Source of the DNA: Bacteroidota bacterium
GTDB taxonomy: Bacteria > Bacteroidota > Bacteroidia > Chitinophagales > Chitinophagaceae
Reading direction: 5' to 3'
DNA: 64,000 bases
Assembly: GCA_018266775.1 (NCBI GenBank)
Contig: JAFDZS010000011.1
Location: forward strand, 62,001-126,000
Each line of letters begins with the position of its first letter. The first letter of the stretch is position 1. Under the pieces are notes generated by a model. The model had not been told where the DNA came from and ran no database searches. It worked only from the letters and a program-made list of their open reading frames with translations. Positions 50,888 to 60,629 of this stretch are shown piece by piece. Position numbers and translations under genes: made by a program.

Positions 50888-52726
50888 ATGGGCTATCAAT
50901 CACTCGAACAATGTTTACTGGATCTTGAAAAGAATGGTCACTTAATCCGCATTAAAGAAGAAACCGATCCATACCTGCAAATGGCGGCCATTCATTTGCG
51001 GGTGCATGAAGCCGGCGGCCCTGCGTTATTATTTGAAAATGTAAAAGGCAGCCGCTTCAGGGCAGCATCCAATATGTTTGGTACATTAGAACGCAGCAAA
51101 TTTATTTTCCGCGACAGCCTGCAGCGGGTGCAGCAACTCATCGAATTAAAGAACGACCCTGTCAATGCCATCAAACATCCTGTCAAAAACTTCACTGCAC
51201 TGATGGCTGCCATGAAAGCATTGCCATTAAAAAATCCCCTGCGCAAACCGGTGGTATACCAGGAAATTGCCATTGCTGATATACCGCAAATCCATCACTG
51301 GAAAATGGATGGCGGCGCTTTTGTTACGTTGCCACAAGTGTATACCGAAGACGTGGAGCAACCCGGCATCATGCACGCCAACCTGGGCATGTACCGCATA
51401 CAACTCTCCGGCAACCATTATATTCCCAATAAAGAAGTGGGACTGCATTACCAACTGCACCGCGGTATTGGTGTGCATCAAACCAAAGCCAATAATAAAG
51501 GACAGTCATTAAAAGTAAGTGTATTTGCAGGCGGGCCACCAGCCCATACCGTAGCTGCTGTTATGCCACTGCCGGAAGGTATTAGTGAAATGACTTTTGC
51601 AGGCGTATTGGGCAACCGCCGTTTCAGGTATACGTACCAGGATGGATATTGCATCAGCACCGATGCAGATTTTGTGATTACGGGGGAAGTGTATCCCGGG
51701 GAAAACAAACCGGAAGGGCCGTTTGGAGATCATTTGGGTTATTACAGTTTAACGCACGATTTTCCATTGATGAAAGTGCATAAAGTATTCGCCAGACAAA
51801 ATGCCATCTGGCCGTTTACCGTGGTGGGTCGTCCGCCGCAGGAAGATACCAGCTTTGGCCAGCTCATTCACGAAATGGCCGGCAGCGCCATCAAAGAAGA
51901 AATTCCGGGGGTGAAAGAAGTGCACGCCGTTGATGCATCTGGCGTACATCCTTTACTGTTAGCTGTTGGCAGCGAGCGTTACACTCCGTATGCTCCGGCA
52001 AAACAACCTGCGGAAATACTTACTATCGCCAACCATATTTTAGGCACCGGGCAACTGAGCCTTGCTAAATTTTTATTTATTACGGCCGATGATAACAACA
52101 AGATCAATGCCCATGACATCAGGCCATATTTTCAGTTTGTGCTGGAACGTATCAACACTGCCCGTGATATTCATTTTTATACCAACACCACTATTGATAC
52201 ACTGGATTACTCCGGTACAGGTTTAAACAGCGGCAGTAAAGTGGTATTTGCTGCTTGTGGCGACCCTGTAAGAGCACTGGCAACTGCTGCTCCCGCATGT
52301 TTGACATCTTTACAGCAATTTGAAAATGCCCAGCCCGTTATGCCCGGCATTGTTGCCATACAGGCTAAAACCTTCCAGGATTATGCTGCTGCTGAAAAGG
52401 AAATGAAAGTATTGAATACACAATTGCAAGCACACCTGGATGATTTAAATGGTATTGTTGCAATCGTGATTTGTAACGACAGTAACTTTGTTGCCCACAC
52501 GCTGAACAATTTTTTATGGGTAACTTTTACCCGTTGCAATCCCAGCCATGACATTTATGGTATTGACAGTTTTATTCAGCATAAACATTGGGGATGTAAT
52601 GGGCCGGTAGTATTTGATGCACGCATGAAACCACATCATGCACCACCAGTGGAGAAAGACCCTGCAGTGGAAAAAAGCATTGACCACTTATTTGAAAAGG
52701 GGGGAAGTTTGTACGGTGTTTTATAA
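50888..52726 (+). CDS. UbiD-family decarboxylase
   Basis: The predicted product is a 612-residue cytoplasmic protein. It shows the UbiD family: N-terminal MGYQSLEQCLLDLEKNGHLI, EAGGPALLFENVKGSRF, the prenylated-FMN region NLGMYRIQLSGNHYI, EGPFGDHLGYYSLTHDFP, and TIDTLDYSGTGLNSGSKVVF near 440. UbiD enzymes decarboxylate unsaturated or aromatic acids, using prenyl-FMN made by UbiX; no ubiX gene is in the window. It is longer than E. coli UbiD (497), as in other Bacteroidota members. TACCTTTG (50866-50873), 15 bases before the ATG, matches the -7 box. Confidence 0.93.
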   Translation: MGYQSLEQCLLDLEKNGHLIRIKEETDPYLQMAAIHLRVHEAGGPALLFENVKGSRFRAASNMFGTLERSKFIFRDSLQRVQQLIELKNDPVNAIKHPVKNFTALMAAMKALPLKNPLRKPVVYQEIAIADIPQIHHWKMDGGAFVTLPQVYTEDVEQPGIMHANLGMYRIQLSGNHYIPNKEVGLHYQLHRGIGVHQTKANNKGQSLKVSVFAGGPPAHTVAAVMPLPEGISEMTFAGVLGNRRFRYTYQDGYCISTDADFVITGEVYPGENKPEGPFGDHLGYYSLTHDFPLMKVHKVFARQNAIWPFTVVGRPPQEDTSFGQLIHEMAGSAIKEEIPGVKEVHAVDASGVHPLLLAVGSERYTPYAPAKQPAEILTIANHILGTGQLSLAKFLFITADDNNKINAHDIRPYFQFVLERINTARDIHFYTNTTIDTLDYSGTGLNSGSKVVFAACGDPVRALATAAPACLTSLQQFENAQPVMPGIVAIQAKTFQDYAAAEKEMKVLNTQLQAHLDDLNGIVAIVICNDSNFVAHTLNNFLWVTFTRCNPSHDIYGIDSFIQHKHWGCNGPVVFDARMKPHHAPPVEKDPAVEKSIDHLFEKGGSLYGVL

Positions 52727-52741
52727 ACTGCGCCTGATCAA

Positions 52742-54634
52742 TTACAATTTCCTGATCACGATCTTCTCTGTATACTCACCCAGTACATCATTAAAAAACT
52801 TTTTAGTATCGGCAAATTTAGCCGCCGGAATTTTATATTGATCCAGTTCCAGCCGGGCAACACTGGTTATGGTTTTTTGCGTTTCATCATACTGGTAGGT
52901 GCTTTTGAAACTGCCATATTCAAATTTCAGGTCTTTGGTTTTGGGTAAGGTTTCCAACCCATAACCTTCCGGTAAAACATAAACAGTGGTATCTGTTTTA
53001 ATAAAGGGCGTTTCAAAATAGTAATCTTGTGTGCGGTTTTCTGCTTTGGGCAAGGCAGAGCGCCAGAGTTTATAAATACGTGGGCTCAGGAATTTTTTAT
53101 TACCGGCTGAAAACTCAGGCACTTTTTCTATCAGCAATTGAATTTTTACCGGTGCCAGTTTATTTTCTTTTTCATAATTCACACTGAAATCATCGGGCTG
53201 CAGAAAACCGTAATAGTCCACCAGTAATTTTTTCTGGTCATCTTTTTTCTGGTCGAACATATACCACAGCATATCCTGCCGGTATTCACCGGTGGTTCGC
53301 AATTCAACTGAGGCATCGCCGGAGCCATCATCCTGCAATTTCACTATGGTATGACAATTGAATAGATTTTCTGACGCTTTACTTTTTGGCGTTGGCACCA
53401 GCACGCCGCCATCCTGTGTAATTAAAAGCGCATTCCTGTTTTCCGTAAAATTGCCCAGCACACCAAAATCATTAATGGTGCTGGTACATTCCAGCCAAAC
53501 AGAATCCTTTTGCATAGGTACGCAAAGGATCATGTGGTTAAACCCATTTTTCGAAAAGTCAGGATCAACCGGCGCACTGTTGTAATTGGAATTGATCAAT
53601 GCCAGATTACTTTTTATGCCAACAGCATCCAGGCAGGCACGCATATAATTGCTTAGCGCTTTACAATCGCCGTACTTTTTTTTGTCTACAAAATTGGCAT
53701 CAAAAGGTTTGTATCCGCCAATACCCAATTGTATACTTACATACCGGAAATTATTCTGCAGGTAACTGTACAGTGCCCTGATCTTTTCTTTATCATCTGT
53801 AATATCTTTCACCATATTCCTGAAAAAAACTTTCCTGTCTTCAGGCAGGTTCATCACATTTACCAAAAGCTGGTTATACCAGGTGCCAAAACTTTTCCAG
53901 CTGCTCATATCTCCATCATAATCATCAATTGAAAATTTTGAGGGTGCCAGTTCAATTCTCGGGTAACGGCTTCTCCTGTTAACACTGCCTTCCTCATCTT
54001 CAAATGCAGCGAGGCTGTTTACCGTCCAGGTATACACTTTATTTTTACCATCATTAGCTGTATCGGGTTTTAATGCACAATGACGGGCTTTATAACGCAG
54101 GTCAAGATCTTCCGGCATTCTTGCAGTGAACACGGCATGCTGTACAGACTGGTTGGCCTGCTGAATATCAAAATCATCATATTGCAGCATGCCATCGTAC
54201 TTAATTTCAAAATCCTGCTGAACTGTAATGGGATAATCGGGTGCAGGAGGGTCCAGATAATATATTTTTCCACTTGGTACAAGATCGCTCATATTGGCCT
54301 GCTTGCCCAAATCGGAACTGCTGTATCTTTTGATTGATTTACCATTTGCATCGAACAATTGCATGGAAAAACTTTCCAGCGACTGGAACTGGTCTGAATA
54401 TGCCCGAAACCGCAACTCATCTTTACCGGCTTCATCCAGTACGGTTATCACCTGGTGTATTCTTGTTATTGCCTTGCCTGCATTTTTTACTACAAACTCA
54501 ATCTGCTGCTCACGCACTACAGAATGGGCATTTTTTTTCATCGCTTCAGGAATGGATGCCGCATCCAGCCCGCTTTGTGCATGCGCTGCAGTAATGGTTA
54601 TTAATCCGGCGATGAGACCAATCAATTTTTTCAT
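52742..54634 (-). CDS. DUF3857/transglutaminase protein, apparently active
   Basis: The predicted product has 630 residues, with a signal peptide (1-20, ending AHAQ). A DUF3857 beta-sandwich (about 40-230) precedes the transglutaminase core with Cys324 (KKYGDCKALSNYM), His367 (NGFNHMILCV) and Glu382 (WLECTS), followed by a C-terminal DUF3858-like part. It is the last gene of a three-gene series with two similar proteins upstream; it starts within the last four bases of the preceding gene (ATGA). It retains Cys and His, unlike its neighbours. Its periplasmic action is probably proteolytic or crosslinking; partner unknown. Confidence 0.88.
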   Translation of the reverse strand: MKKLIGLIAGLITITAAHAQSGLDAASIPEAMKKNAHSVVREQQIEFVVKNAGKAITRIHQVITVLDEAGKDELRFRAYSDQFQSLESFSMQLFDANGKSIKRYSSSDLGKQANMSDLVPSGKIYYLDPPAPDYPITVQQDFEIKYDGMLQYDDFDIQQANQSVQHAVFTARMPEDLDLRYKARHCALKPDTANDGKNKVYTWTVNSLAAFEDEEGSVNRRSRYPRIELAPSKFSIDDYDGDMSSWKSFGTWYNQLLVNVMNLPEDRKVFFRNMVKDITDDKEKIRALYSYLQNNFRYVSIQLGIGGYKPFDANFVDKKKYGDCKALSNYMRACLDAVGIKSNLALINSNYNSAPVDPDFSKNGFNHMILCVPMQKDSVWLECTSTINDFGVLGNFTENRNALLITQDGGVLVPTPKSKASENLFNCHTIVKLQDDGSGDASVELRTTGEYRQDMLWYMFDQKKDDQKKLLVDYYGFLQPDDFSVNYEKENKLAPVKIQLLIEKVPEFSAGNKKFLSPRIYKLWRSALPKAENRTQDYYFETPFIKTDTTVYVLPEGYGLETLPKTKDLKFEYGSFKSTYQYDETQKTITSVARLELDQYKIPAAKFADTKKFFNDVLGEYTEKIVIRKL

Positions 54635-56613
54635 GGGGTTGTTTTCTTTTTAATGACAATCTGCTCGTTCAGTTTGTCAAATAATTTTTTATAAAACTCT
54701 TTAAATTCTGCGTAATAAGAAACAGGGTAAAAACTTCGTTTAAACTCCACTGTTATTCTCACATTCAGCAAATTATCTTCTGCCTGCATGCTGCGGGTAA
54801 AGATGATGCTGGTATCCGGCATAATCATTGAAATATTTTCCGGCAACGTTTCAAATGCATAATCTGCAGGAATGGTATAATTGCCAAAAAGAGTATAATC
54901 CTGCAGGAAACCAAAATCCACATCAGCAGTTCTTTCATCGGCTACAAACGGATTTTTATCCAGGTCTGAAAAAAGATTGGTGGTAAAATATTTATACTCG
55001 CCGGATGAATTGAGTGCAGTGATAAATTTTGCTTTTTGTTCCAGCGGCAGGGAATCGGCATCCAGGTTATTTACCTCAAGGCCATCAATTTTTACAGCGG
55101 TAAAGGGTTGGGTAAAATATTCCTTCTTAAAGTCGTCTTTGTTTTTTATCCAGGTTTCACTGTGTTGTTTGCGGGCATAATCATAACAATTCACCAAAGC
55201 ATCGCCTTTCATGGTTCCGTTATCATCCACTTCGCCGCGTATGGCTGCCATCACTTTATACTTGTGCTTATTGTCAATGATCTCCAGCCATTTTCCATCT
55301 TCACCCTCTACAATAAAACCCTGTGTATTAACAATGCTTTCAGGGGTGAGTTTGTAATTGCTTACTTTATCCGTAGCATCAAGCACATAATATTTTGTGC
55401 CCAGGTTTACGTAAGCCATTACGGTGTTGAATTGCGTTATAAAAGGATTGAATTTATTTATCAACCCATTTTCCCTGGTGCTCACCAGAATTGGGGCGGC
55501 ATGCACACCTGCCTTATTCAGCAATACCACCAGCAGCAGGTTAATATCACCACTGCTGCCGGTTTTTTTTGTGAACGTATTAGAAATGCCGTTTAAAGAA
55601 TAAATACTTTCATCCTCATCCCATGTCATACTTTTCCGTAGTGTATTGTAAATGAATTTCATTTTACTCTCCGGGTCTGTATATTGTTCAGCTTCCTGCA
55701 GCATACCATTCGCTTGTGTGGGCGCCCATTCCAGTTGTTTGCCAAAGTCATCATCTTTCATCAGGCTTTTGATGACATCGCTCCAGCTTGTACGTACATC
55801 CACAATTTTGCTGTCGCCATAGTTAATTCTTGACAGCTGGAATTCTATTCTTTGCTGGTAATCTCTTGGCGATCCCATAAAAGGTTCGTCACGTAAACCA
55901 ATCAGGTTGCGCATTACAAAATTCTTTTTCAATACAGTTGTGCTCAGCGATCCTTCGTTGGTGGCAATAATATCTTCTTTAGTATCGGCAGTAACATCTA
56001 TATGATCAAATACCGTGGGGTTGGTGGAAAAATCATAGATCATGGGTACATTAATTTGATACTCACTGTAACGGGTGGGAATTTTTTCCTGGAAGTACCA
56101 GGTTTTCATATTCTGGTCTGTACGGCGTTCCATTTTGTATTTGTATTCAATGATGCTGCCCACCTTTACATCGGGAAAAGCAATGACCATTTTGCTGAAA
56201 TATTTGTTGATGCGTTTTGTATAAACTGAGCTTTTACTTACATCGGTAACTTTTATATTTCCTGCTTCGTCAAGATTAATGGTGCAGGCATCCAGTTTTA
56301 ATATTTGTTCTTCATTATTATGATCGTAATAGGGGATGGAAATATTGGCATAGCTGATGCCGCCTTCCTTTAGAATCTTAATGCGTTCCCTTTTTTCATA
56401 AATGGTATTCAGGAAAGAAATGCCGGGCACGCCTCTGTCATAATAAAGGTTTCCCCAGTCAAACAACCTTTCAGCAGCAGCGCCTTTATCAAAATCACAA
56501 TCTGTCATTTCAAGATCGGCCTTATCTGCTTTGCCAAAAGCGGGCAGGTTTTTTTGTGCATGCGCAGCAATGGATAATAGTGCAAGAAGGAAGATGGTTA
56601 TGGTGTGTTTCAT
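54631..56613 (-). CDS. DUF3857/transglutaminase-like protein lacking catalytic Cys and His
   Basis: The predicted product has 660 residues, with a signal peptide (1-20, ending AHAQ). It has the same layout as the downstream paralogue: a DUF3857 domain (AFPDVKVGSIIEYKYKMERRTD...TWYFQEKIPT) and a transglutaminase-like region. In the aligned active site the Cys position is Ser354 (KKTGSSGDINLL) and the His position is Thr397 (QFNTVMAYV), while the Asp is kept (YYVLDATDK, Asp412). It is therefore probably a binding protein rather than an enzyme. It lies 25 bases downstream of the third paralogue. Confidence 0.88.
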   Translation of the reverse strand: MKHTITIFLLALLSIAAHAQKNLPAFGKADKADLEMTDCDFDKGAAAERLFDWGNLYYDRGVPGISFLNTIYEKRERIKILKEGGISYANISIPYYDHNNEEQILKLDACTINLDEAGNIKVTDVSKSSVYTKRINKYFSKMVIAFPDVKVGSIIEYKYKMERRTDQNMKTWYFQEKIPTRYSEYQINVPMIYDFSTNPTVFDHIDVTADTKEDIIATNEGSLSTTVLKKNFVMRNLIGLRDEPFMGSPRDYQQRIEFQLSRINYGDSKIVDVRTSWSDVIKSLMKDDDFGKQLEWAPTQANGMLQEAEQYTDPESKMKFIYNTLRKSMTWDEDESIYSLNGISNTFTKKTGSSGDINLLLVVLLNKAGVHAAPILVSTRENGLINKFNPFITQFNTVMAYVNLGTKYYVLDATDKVSNYKLTPESIVNTQGFIVEGEDGKWLEIIDNKHKYKVMAAIRGEVDDNGTMKGDALVNCYDYARKQHSETWIKNKDDFKKEYFTQPFTAVKIDGLEVNNLDADSLPLEQKAKFITALNSSGEYKYFTTNLFSDLDKNPFVADERTADVDFGFLQDYTLFGNYTIPADYAFETLPENISMIMPDTSIIFTRSMQAEDNLLNVRITVEFKRSFYPVSYYAEFKEFYKKLFDKLNEQIVIKKKTTP

Positions 56614-56638
56614 CTTAAAGGATTAGGTATAGTATAAA

Positions 56639-58594
56639 TCAGTTCGTTTTTTTGTAAACAAATTGCTCATTCATCAACTCATACATCTTTTTATAGAACT
56701 CCTTGAAATAGTCGTAGTCGCTTACCATATAAAATGGCCGTTTGAATTCCAGGGTATATCTTACTGAAAGCACGTTATCTGATGTTCCGCAACTGCGGGT
56801 AAAGATAATACTCGTATCGGGCATAATCATCCTGGTGTTTTTGGGTAAGGCATCAAACTGGCAATTATTCGGGATAATAAAATTTCCTACGATGGTATAT
56901 TTTTGGTTGGCGCCGAAAAAGATATCAGAAAAACGCTCGTCGGCAATGAATGGGTTTTTATCGAAACCCGAAAAAAGGTTCCCGGAAAAATAATTGTAAT
57001 CGCCGGAACTGTTTACTTTCTTTTTAAAACTGAAATGCTGCACCAATGGCAATGAGTCAACATTTTCATTGGCAAATTCAAGATTATCCACCTGCACATC
57101 GGTACCAGACTGGTTGAGCCATGCATCAATAAAATGCGGTTTGCCCTTTTTAACATCATCCATTCTTACAGTACGGCTGTAACCTTCAGCAGTTACGTCC
57201 CCGGTTCCTTCTATTTCGCCTTTATCTGTTATGGTGCCGCTGATGATGCTGGTAGTGTTGTACAATTGATCGGGGTTCCATAAAGTGGTCCATCCCCATT
57301 GAAACGTTTCCAGTTTTTCAATAACCAGGCCTTCCGTATTCAATACAGAATAAGGAATGAGGTTTGGCGGAGTAATTTTATCTGTTGCATCCAGCACGTA
57401 GGCTTTATCGTTAATGGTTACAAAGGCCATTACTTTATCAAACTGGTAGTAACCGGCAATACTGGTGTTTACCCTTCCGTTTTCCCTGGTGCTTACTAAT
57501 ACAGGATGGGCTTCCAGCCCGGCATCTTTCAGCAGGTTCACCAATATCAGGTTGATTTCGCCCGATGTACCTTTTTTATTTTTCCATGCTGCTTTCACAC
57601 CATCCGTAGCCCAAATGCCCCAGGTATTATCCCACTGCATATTCTTTCTTACATAATCATGAATGATCACCATTCGCCGGTAAGCGTCTTTAACATCGGC
57701 CAGCAGCGCATCCAGGTCGCTGGTACGTGGAATATTTTTTTTCAGCTGCACACCAAAATCATCATCTTCCATCAAAGTTTTAATAACGTTGAGCCAGTTT
57801 CTCACCAGGCTTTTCCGCGGTTGTCCGGGAAAATCCACGGCAATCATCATCGGCCTTAGTTTCTCTAAGTAATCTTCATCGCAGCTGATATAAGCTTCAT
57901 CGCGTAAAGCCGGTATATTCTCCAGCGAAAAAGTTTTGATGTTCCGGTTCGATTTCTGGCGTTCATTCATGTTCACCCTGAATGAACCCTGCGGAACGGC
58001 AGATATCACCAGTTCATTGGGAAAGTCTAACGTATAGCTGCTGTAAATTACAGGAATGGAGCGCTGAAAATACCACACATCCACAGCATTAAGGTCAGTA
58101 GCTTCGTCTTTATATTTATACTCAATCACACTGCCGGCTTTTACTTCGGGGAAAGTAAATATTACTTCTGAAAAACGGTTATTAACCTTTTTATTATAGA
58201 TGGCATCCTTCTCCACTTTAGTAAAAACAATATTGCCCGATGCATCGAGGTTGGCGGTTTGTGCCTCCGTCAGTTTCACATCTTCCACATTTCTTTCGTT
58301 CAGGTAACGGATACGGATATTGGCCCTGTCTGTACCTTTTGTATTTAATATTTTGATGCGTACATGCCGTTCAAGAACGGTTTTAACCGGGCTGTACGGA
58401 TTGTTCAGGTTCAGTTCGCAATACACTTCTGCCACATCAAACAAAACCACCGCTTCAGCCTTCTTGTCGAAATCACAATCTTTCATTTCCATTTCAGATT
58501 TGTCGATTTTGCCAAATGCCGGAATTTGTTTTTGTGCCTGGAGTTTTAAAGAGAATAGAATGAGGGTTACGATCAGTGCTTTTTTCGATTTCAT
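56639..58594 (-). CDS. DUF3857/transglutaminase-like protein lacking catalytic Cys and His (second)
   Basis: The ATG at 58594 is chosen because it opens a signal sequence (MKSKKALIVTLILF...KLQAQ); the frame extends 17 residues further to 58645. The predicted product has 651 residues. The first part has IPAFGKIDKSEMEMKDCDFDKKAEAV and FTFPEVKAGSVIEYKYKDEATD, similar to its neighbour. At the active site Ser344 (KKGTSGEINLI) replaces Cys and Lys387 (QFDKVMAFV) replaces His, with Asp402 kept (AYVLDATDK). It is the first gene of the series and, like the next gene downstream, is a likely pseudo-transglutaminase. Confidence 0.88.
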   Translation of the reverse strand: MKSKKALIVTLILFSLKLQAQKQIPAFGKIDKSEMEMKDCDFDKKAEAVVLFDVAEVYCELNLNNPYSPVKTVLERHVRIKILNTKGTDRANIRIRYLNERNVEDVKLTEAQTANLDASGNIVFTKVEKDAIYNKKVNNRFSEVIFTFPEVKAGSVIEYKYKDEATDLNAVDVWYFQRSIPVIYSSYTLDFPNELVISAVPQGSFRVNMNERQKSNRNIKTFSLENIPALRDEAYISCDEDYLEKLRPMMIAVDFPGQPRKSLVRNWLNVIKTLMEDDDFGVQLKKNIPRTSDLDALLADVKDAYRRMVIIHDYVRKNMQWDNTWGIWATDGVKAAWKNKKGTSGEINLILVNLLKDAGLEAHPVLVSTRENGRVNTSIAGYYQFDKVMAFVTINDKAYVLDATDKITPPNLIPYSVLNTEGLVIEKLETFQWGWTTLWNPDQLYNTTSIISGTITDKGEIEGTGDVTAEGYSRTVRMDDVKKGKPHFIDAWLNQSGTDVQVDNLEFANENVDSLPLVQHFSFKKKVNSSGDYNYFSGNLFSGFDKNPFIADERFSDIFFGANQKYTIVGNFIIPNNCQFDALPKNTRMIMPDTSIIFTRSCGTSDNVLSVRYTLEFKRPFYMVSDYDYFKEFYKKMYELMNEQFVYKKTN

Positions 58595-58681
58595 AATGGT
58601 AGTTACTTGCTGGTTATATAATCTAAAATAAATATTTTTAAGCAAACTCAGGTATCTTGTACTAATTTTATTGAAAAAAAA

Positions 58682-59575
58682 ATGAGGTTAAGAAGCGGAT
58701 ATCTCCTTTGGGCAATTCTTTTTTGTTCATCCTGCACAGCACAAAATTCCCGTACTGCATTTGCCACCAACAGCAACAACAACACGCTGTTATGGGAAAT
58801 TACCGGCAAACAACTTACCCATGCCAGTTACCTGTTCGGCACTTTTCATATTATTTGTAAAGAAGACATTCCTTTTGGGCCGCAACTGAAAAAGGCTGTG
58901 GCCAATGTGCAGGAAGTTTATATGGAGCTGGATATGGACGACCCCAATACCACTTTAGGGGCTATACGACTGATGAAGATGCGGGGTGATACATCTTTAC
59001 GTGACCTGTTTACCGATGCAGAATACCAAAGGATCAACAGCTTTTTTACAGATACCTTAAAAATGCCCATCATACTGTTTCAAAAAATGAAACCCTTTTT
59101 CCTGGAAGCATTGTTATACCCGCAGATGCTGCCGTGCAAAGCCACCAGCGGGGTGGAAGAAGCGCTGATGCAACTGGCCAAAGAAAATAAAAAAGAACTG
59201 AAAGGTTTGGAGACGATGGAATTTCAGGCATCGGTATTCGACAGCATTCCGTATAAAGAACAGGCAAAGGAATTATTAAAATCCATTGACAGCCTTGATG
59301 TTTCCAAAAAGTATTTTGCCAAAATGGTCAACGTGTACAAAAAGCAGGAATTAGACAGCATGGAAACCATGTTTAACGACGACCAGTTTGGCCTGGGTGA
59401 TAATGAAGATATTTTATTAGATCAAAGAAACAAAAACTGGATACAGCAACTGAACACCATTATGAAAAATGAAAGTGTATTCGTTGCCGTTGGTGCCGGG
59501 CATCTTGTTGGCCCATCGGGATTGATTGCATTGCTGCGTAAAGAAGGATATACAGTAAGGCCATTGAAGAATTAG
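58682..59575 (+). CDS. TraB/GumN-family exported protein
   Basis: The predicted product has 297 residues, with a short signal or lipoprotein-like N-terminus (FCSSCTAQN). It has the family landmarks: LLWEITGKQLTHASYLFGTFHI at the start, where the GTFH sequence is typical, EVYMELDMDDP, and near the end VFVAVGAGHLVGPSGLIALLRKEGYTVRPL with the second GxGH motif. TraB/GumN (TIKI/PrgY-like) proteins are thought to be metallopeptidases acting in the envelope. It is divergent from the DUF3857 genes. Function here unknown. Confidence 0.9.
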   Translation: MRLRSGYLLWAILFCSSCTAQNSRTAFATNSNNNTLLWEITGKQLTHASYLFGTFHIICKEDIPFGPQLKKAVANVQEVYMELDMDDPNTTLGAIRLMKMRGDTSLRDLFTDAEYQRINSFFTDTLKMPIILFQKMKPFFLEALLYPQMLPCKATSGVEEALMQLAKENKKELKGLETMEFQASVFDSIPYKEQAKELLKSIDSLDVSKKYFAKMVNVYKKQELDSMETMFNDDQFGLGDNEDILLDQRNKNWIQQLNTIMKNESVFVAVGAGHLVGPSGLIALLRKEGYTVRPLKN

Positions 59576-59740
59576 GATTTGGGATTTATGATTTATGATT
59601 TATGATTTGGGATGTAAGAATTGAGATGCAGGATTTTGGATGTATGATTTGGAATTTGAGACAGCACCCTTTAGCATTACGGGCTTTACCCATTACCCCA
59701 ATTAACTAATAAACCCATTCACCACTAACCATTCCCCACC
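59576..59740. repeat. Low-complexity GATTTAT repeat tract
   Basis: Imperfect GATTTAT / GATTTGGGAT tandem words (59576-59660), preceded by the TraB stop codon, then CATTACCCC and CCATTCACCACTAACC-like words. The latter recall the repeats at 14724 and in valS. No gene is present. Confidence 0.7.
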
Positions 59741-60022
59741 TCACTTCACCACCACATCTTTCACCAGTTTTTCGCCCAGCGCATCGTTGATGCGTTCTAT
59801 GATTTTTTCTTTTTGATACAGCAATTCATTTTTTAACGGCGCAACAGACGAACTGATGTAAAGCGTATTGTTGATGAGCTGAATTTTATCGGTGTATTTG
59901 GCAATGGTTTTGCCCATAACAGCCTCCCACACATCTTCTATACGCAGTGCCTGTATTCCGCTTTTCAACCGGCTGTTTTGTAAAAATTGCTGAATGGCAT
60001 CGCCGAGAGAAATTTCGCCCAT
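59741..60022 (-). CDS. DUF721/DciA-like protein
   Basis: The predicted product has 93 residues. It shows the short DUF721 pattern: GDAIQQFLQNSRLKSGIQALRIEDVWEAVMGKTIAKYTDKIQLINNTLYISSSVAPLKNELLYQKEKIIERIND. DUF721 proteins include DciA, which loads the replicative helicase in many bacteria. It follows recF and an exported protein gene on the same strand; recF next to a DciA-type gene is a known arrangement. The length is at the short end for DciA. Confidence 0.85.
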   Translation of the reverse strand: MGEISLGDAIQQFLQNSRLKSGIQALRIEDVWEAVMGKTIAKYTDKIQLINNTLYISSSVAPLKNELLYQKEKIIERINDALGEKLVKDVVVK

Positions 60023-60029
60023 TATTGAT

Positions 60030-60587
60030 CTATTTGATGTATATTTTATAAGAACCGGTAATCAGGTTATCGTCTGACTTTTTATCCCATATCCTGAAGT
60101 TAACAATCACAAAGTTACTTTTGTCCTTTATATCAGTGATCTTAGATTTTAATGTGATGTATTTTGCATCTGCCGGACTTACACCTGTTTGATCATAAGC
60201 CGTAAAAAGGTCTTTGGTATCCAGTATCAATTCGCCGGTGCTCAGTTCCAGTTTTTCGCTGCCGCCGGGAAATACTTTGCCGTTAATTTCCTTAAAACCG
60301 GTATTCAGGATAATCCTTAGGTTTACCTGCTGGTTAATTTCCACCTTATTGCCTGCCGGCACTCTCCGTTCATCTTCAAAAACCAGGTATGATTCTTTTA
60401 TATTAAATCCCTTTGCCTCTATTTTAATACCATTGCTGTAAGGGTTGTTTACTTTTTTTGTAACAGTTTTTACAATAGTGGTTTTTTTAGTTACGGTATG
60501 CGTTGCTTTTTTTTGCTGCGCCATGGTTCCGGCTGCTATTAAACAACATACCAATGCCAGGTAAATACGATCAGGATAAAGCCTCAT
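60030..60587 (-). CDS. Exported protein of unknown function
   Basis: The predicted product has 185 residues, with a signal peptide (about 1-24, AAGTMAQQ) and a Lys/Thr/Val-rich stretch (KKATHTVTKKTTIVKTVTKK). The rest is beta-rich: GIKIEAKGFNIKESYLVFED, VNLRIILNTGFKEINGKVFPGGSEKLELSTGELILDT and NFVIVNFRIWDKKSDDNLITGSYKIYI. No family was recognised. It lies 7 bases upstream of the DUF721 gene and 42 bases downstream of recF on one strand, although an export signal makes a replication role unlikely. Confidence 0.75.
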   Translation of the reverse strand: MRLYPDRIYLALVCCLIAAGTMAQQKKATHTVTKKTTIVKTVTKKVNNPYSNGIKIEAKGFNIKESYLVFEDERRVPAGNKVEINQQVNLRIILNTGFKEINGKVFPGGSEKLELSTGELILDTKDLFTAYDQTGVSPADAKYITLKSKITDIKDKSNFVIVNFRIWDKKSDDNLITGSYKIYIK

Positions 60588-60629
60588 GCTGGTGGTTTTA
60601 TTAAAATGTAAATCTAATTCAAAAAACGG

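Noticed and set aside
54977..55596. Long antisense frames inside the DUF3857 genes
   Set aside because: They are shadows of the coding strand with no recognisable features.
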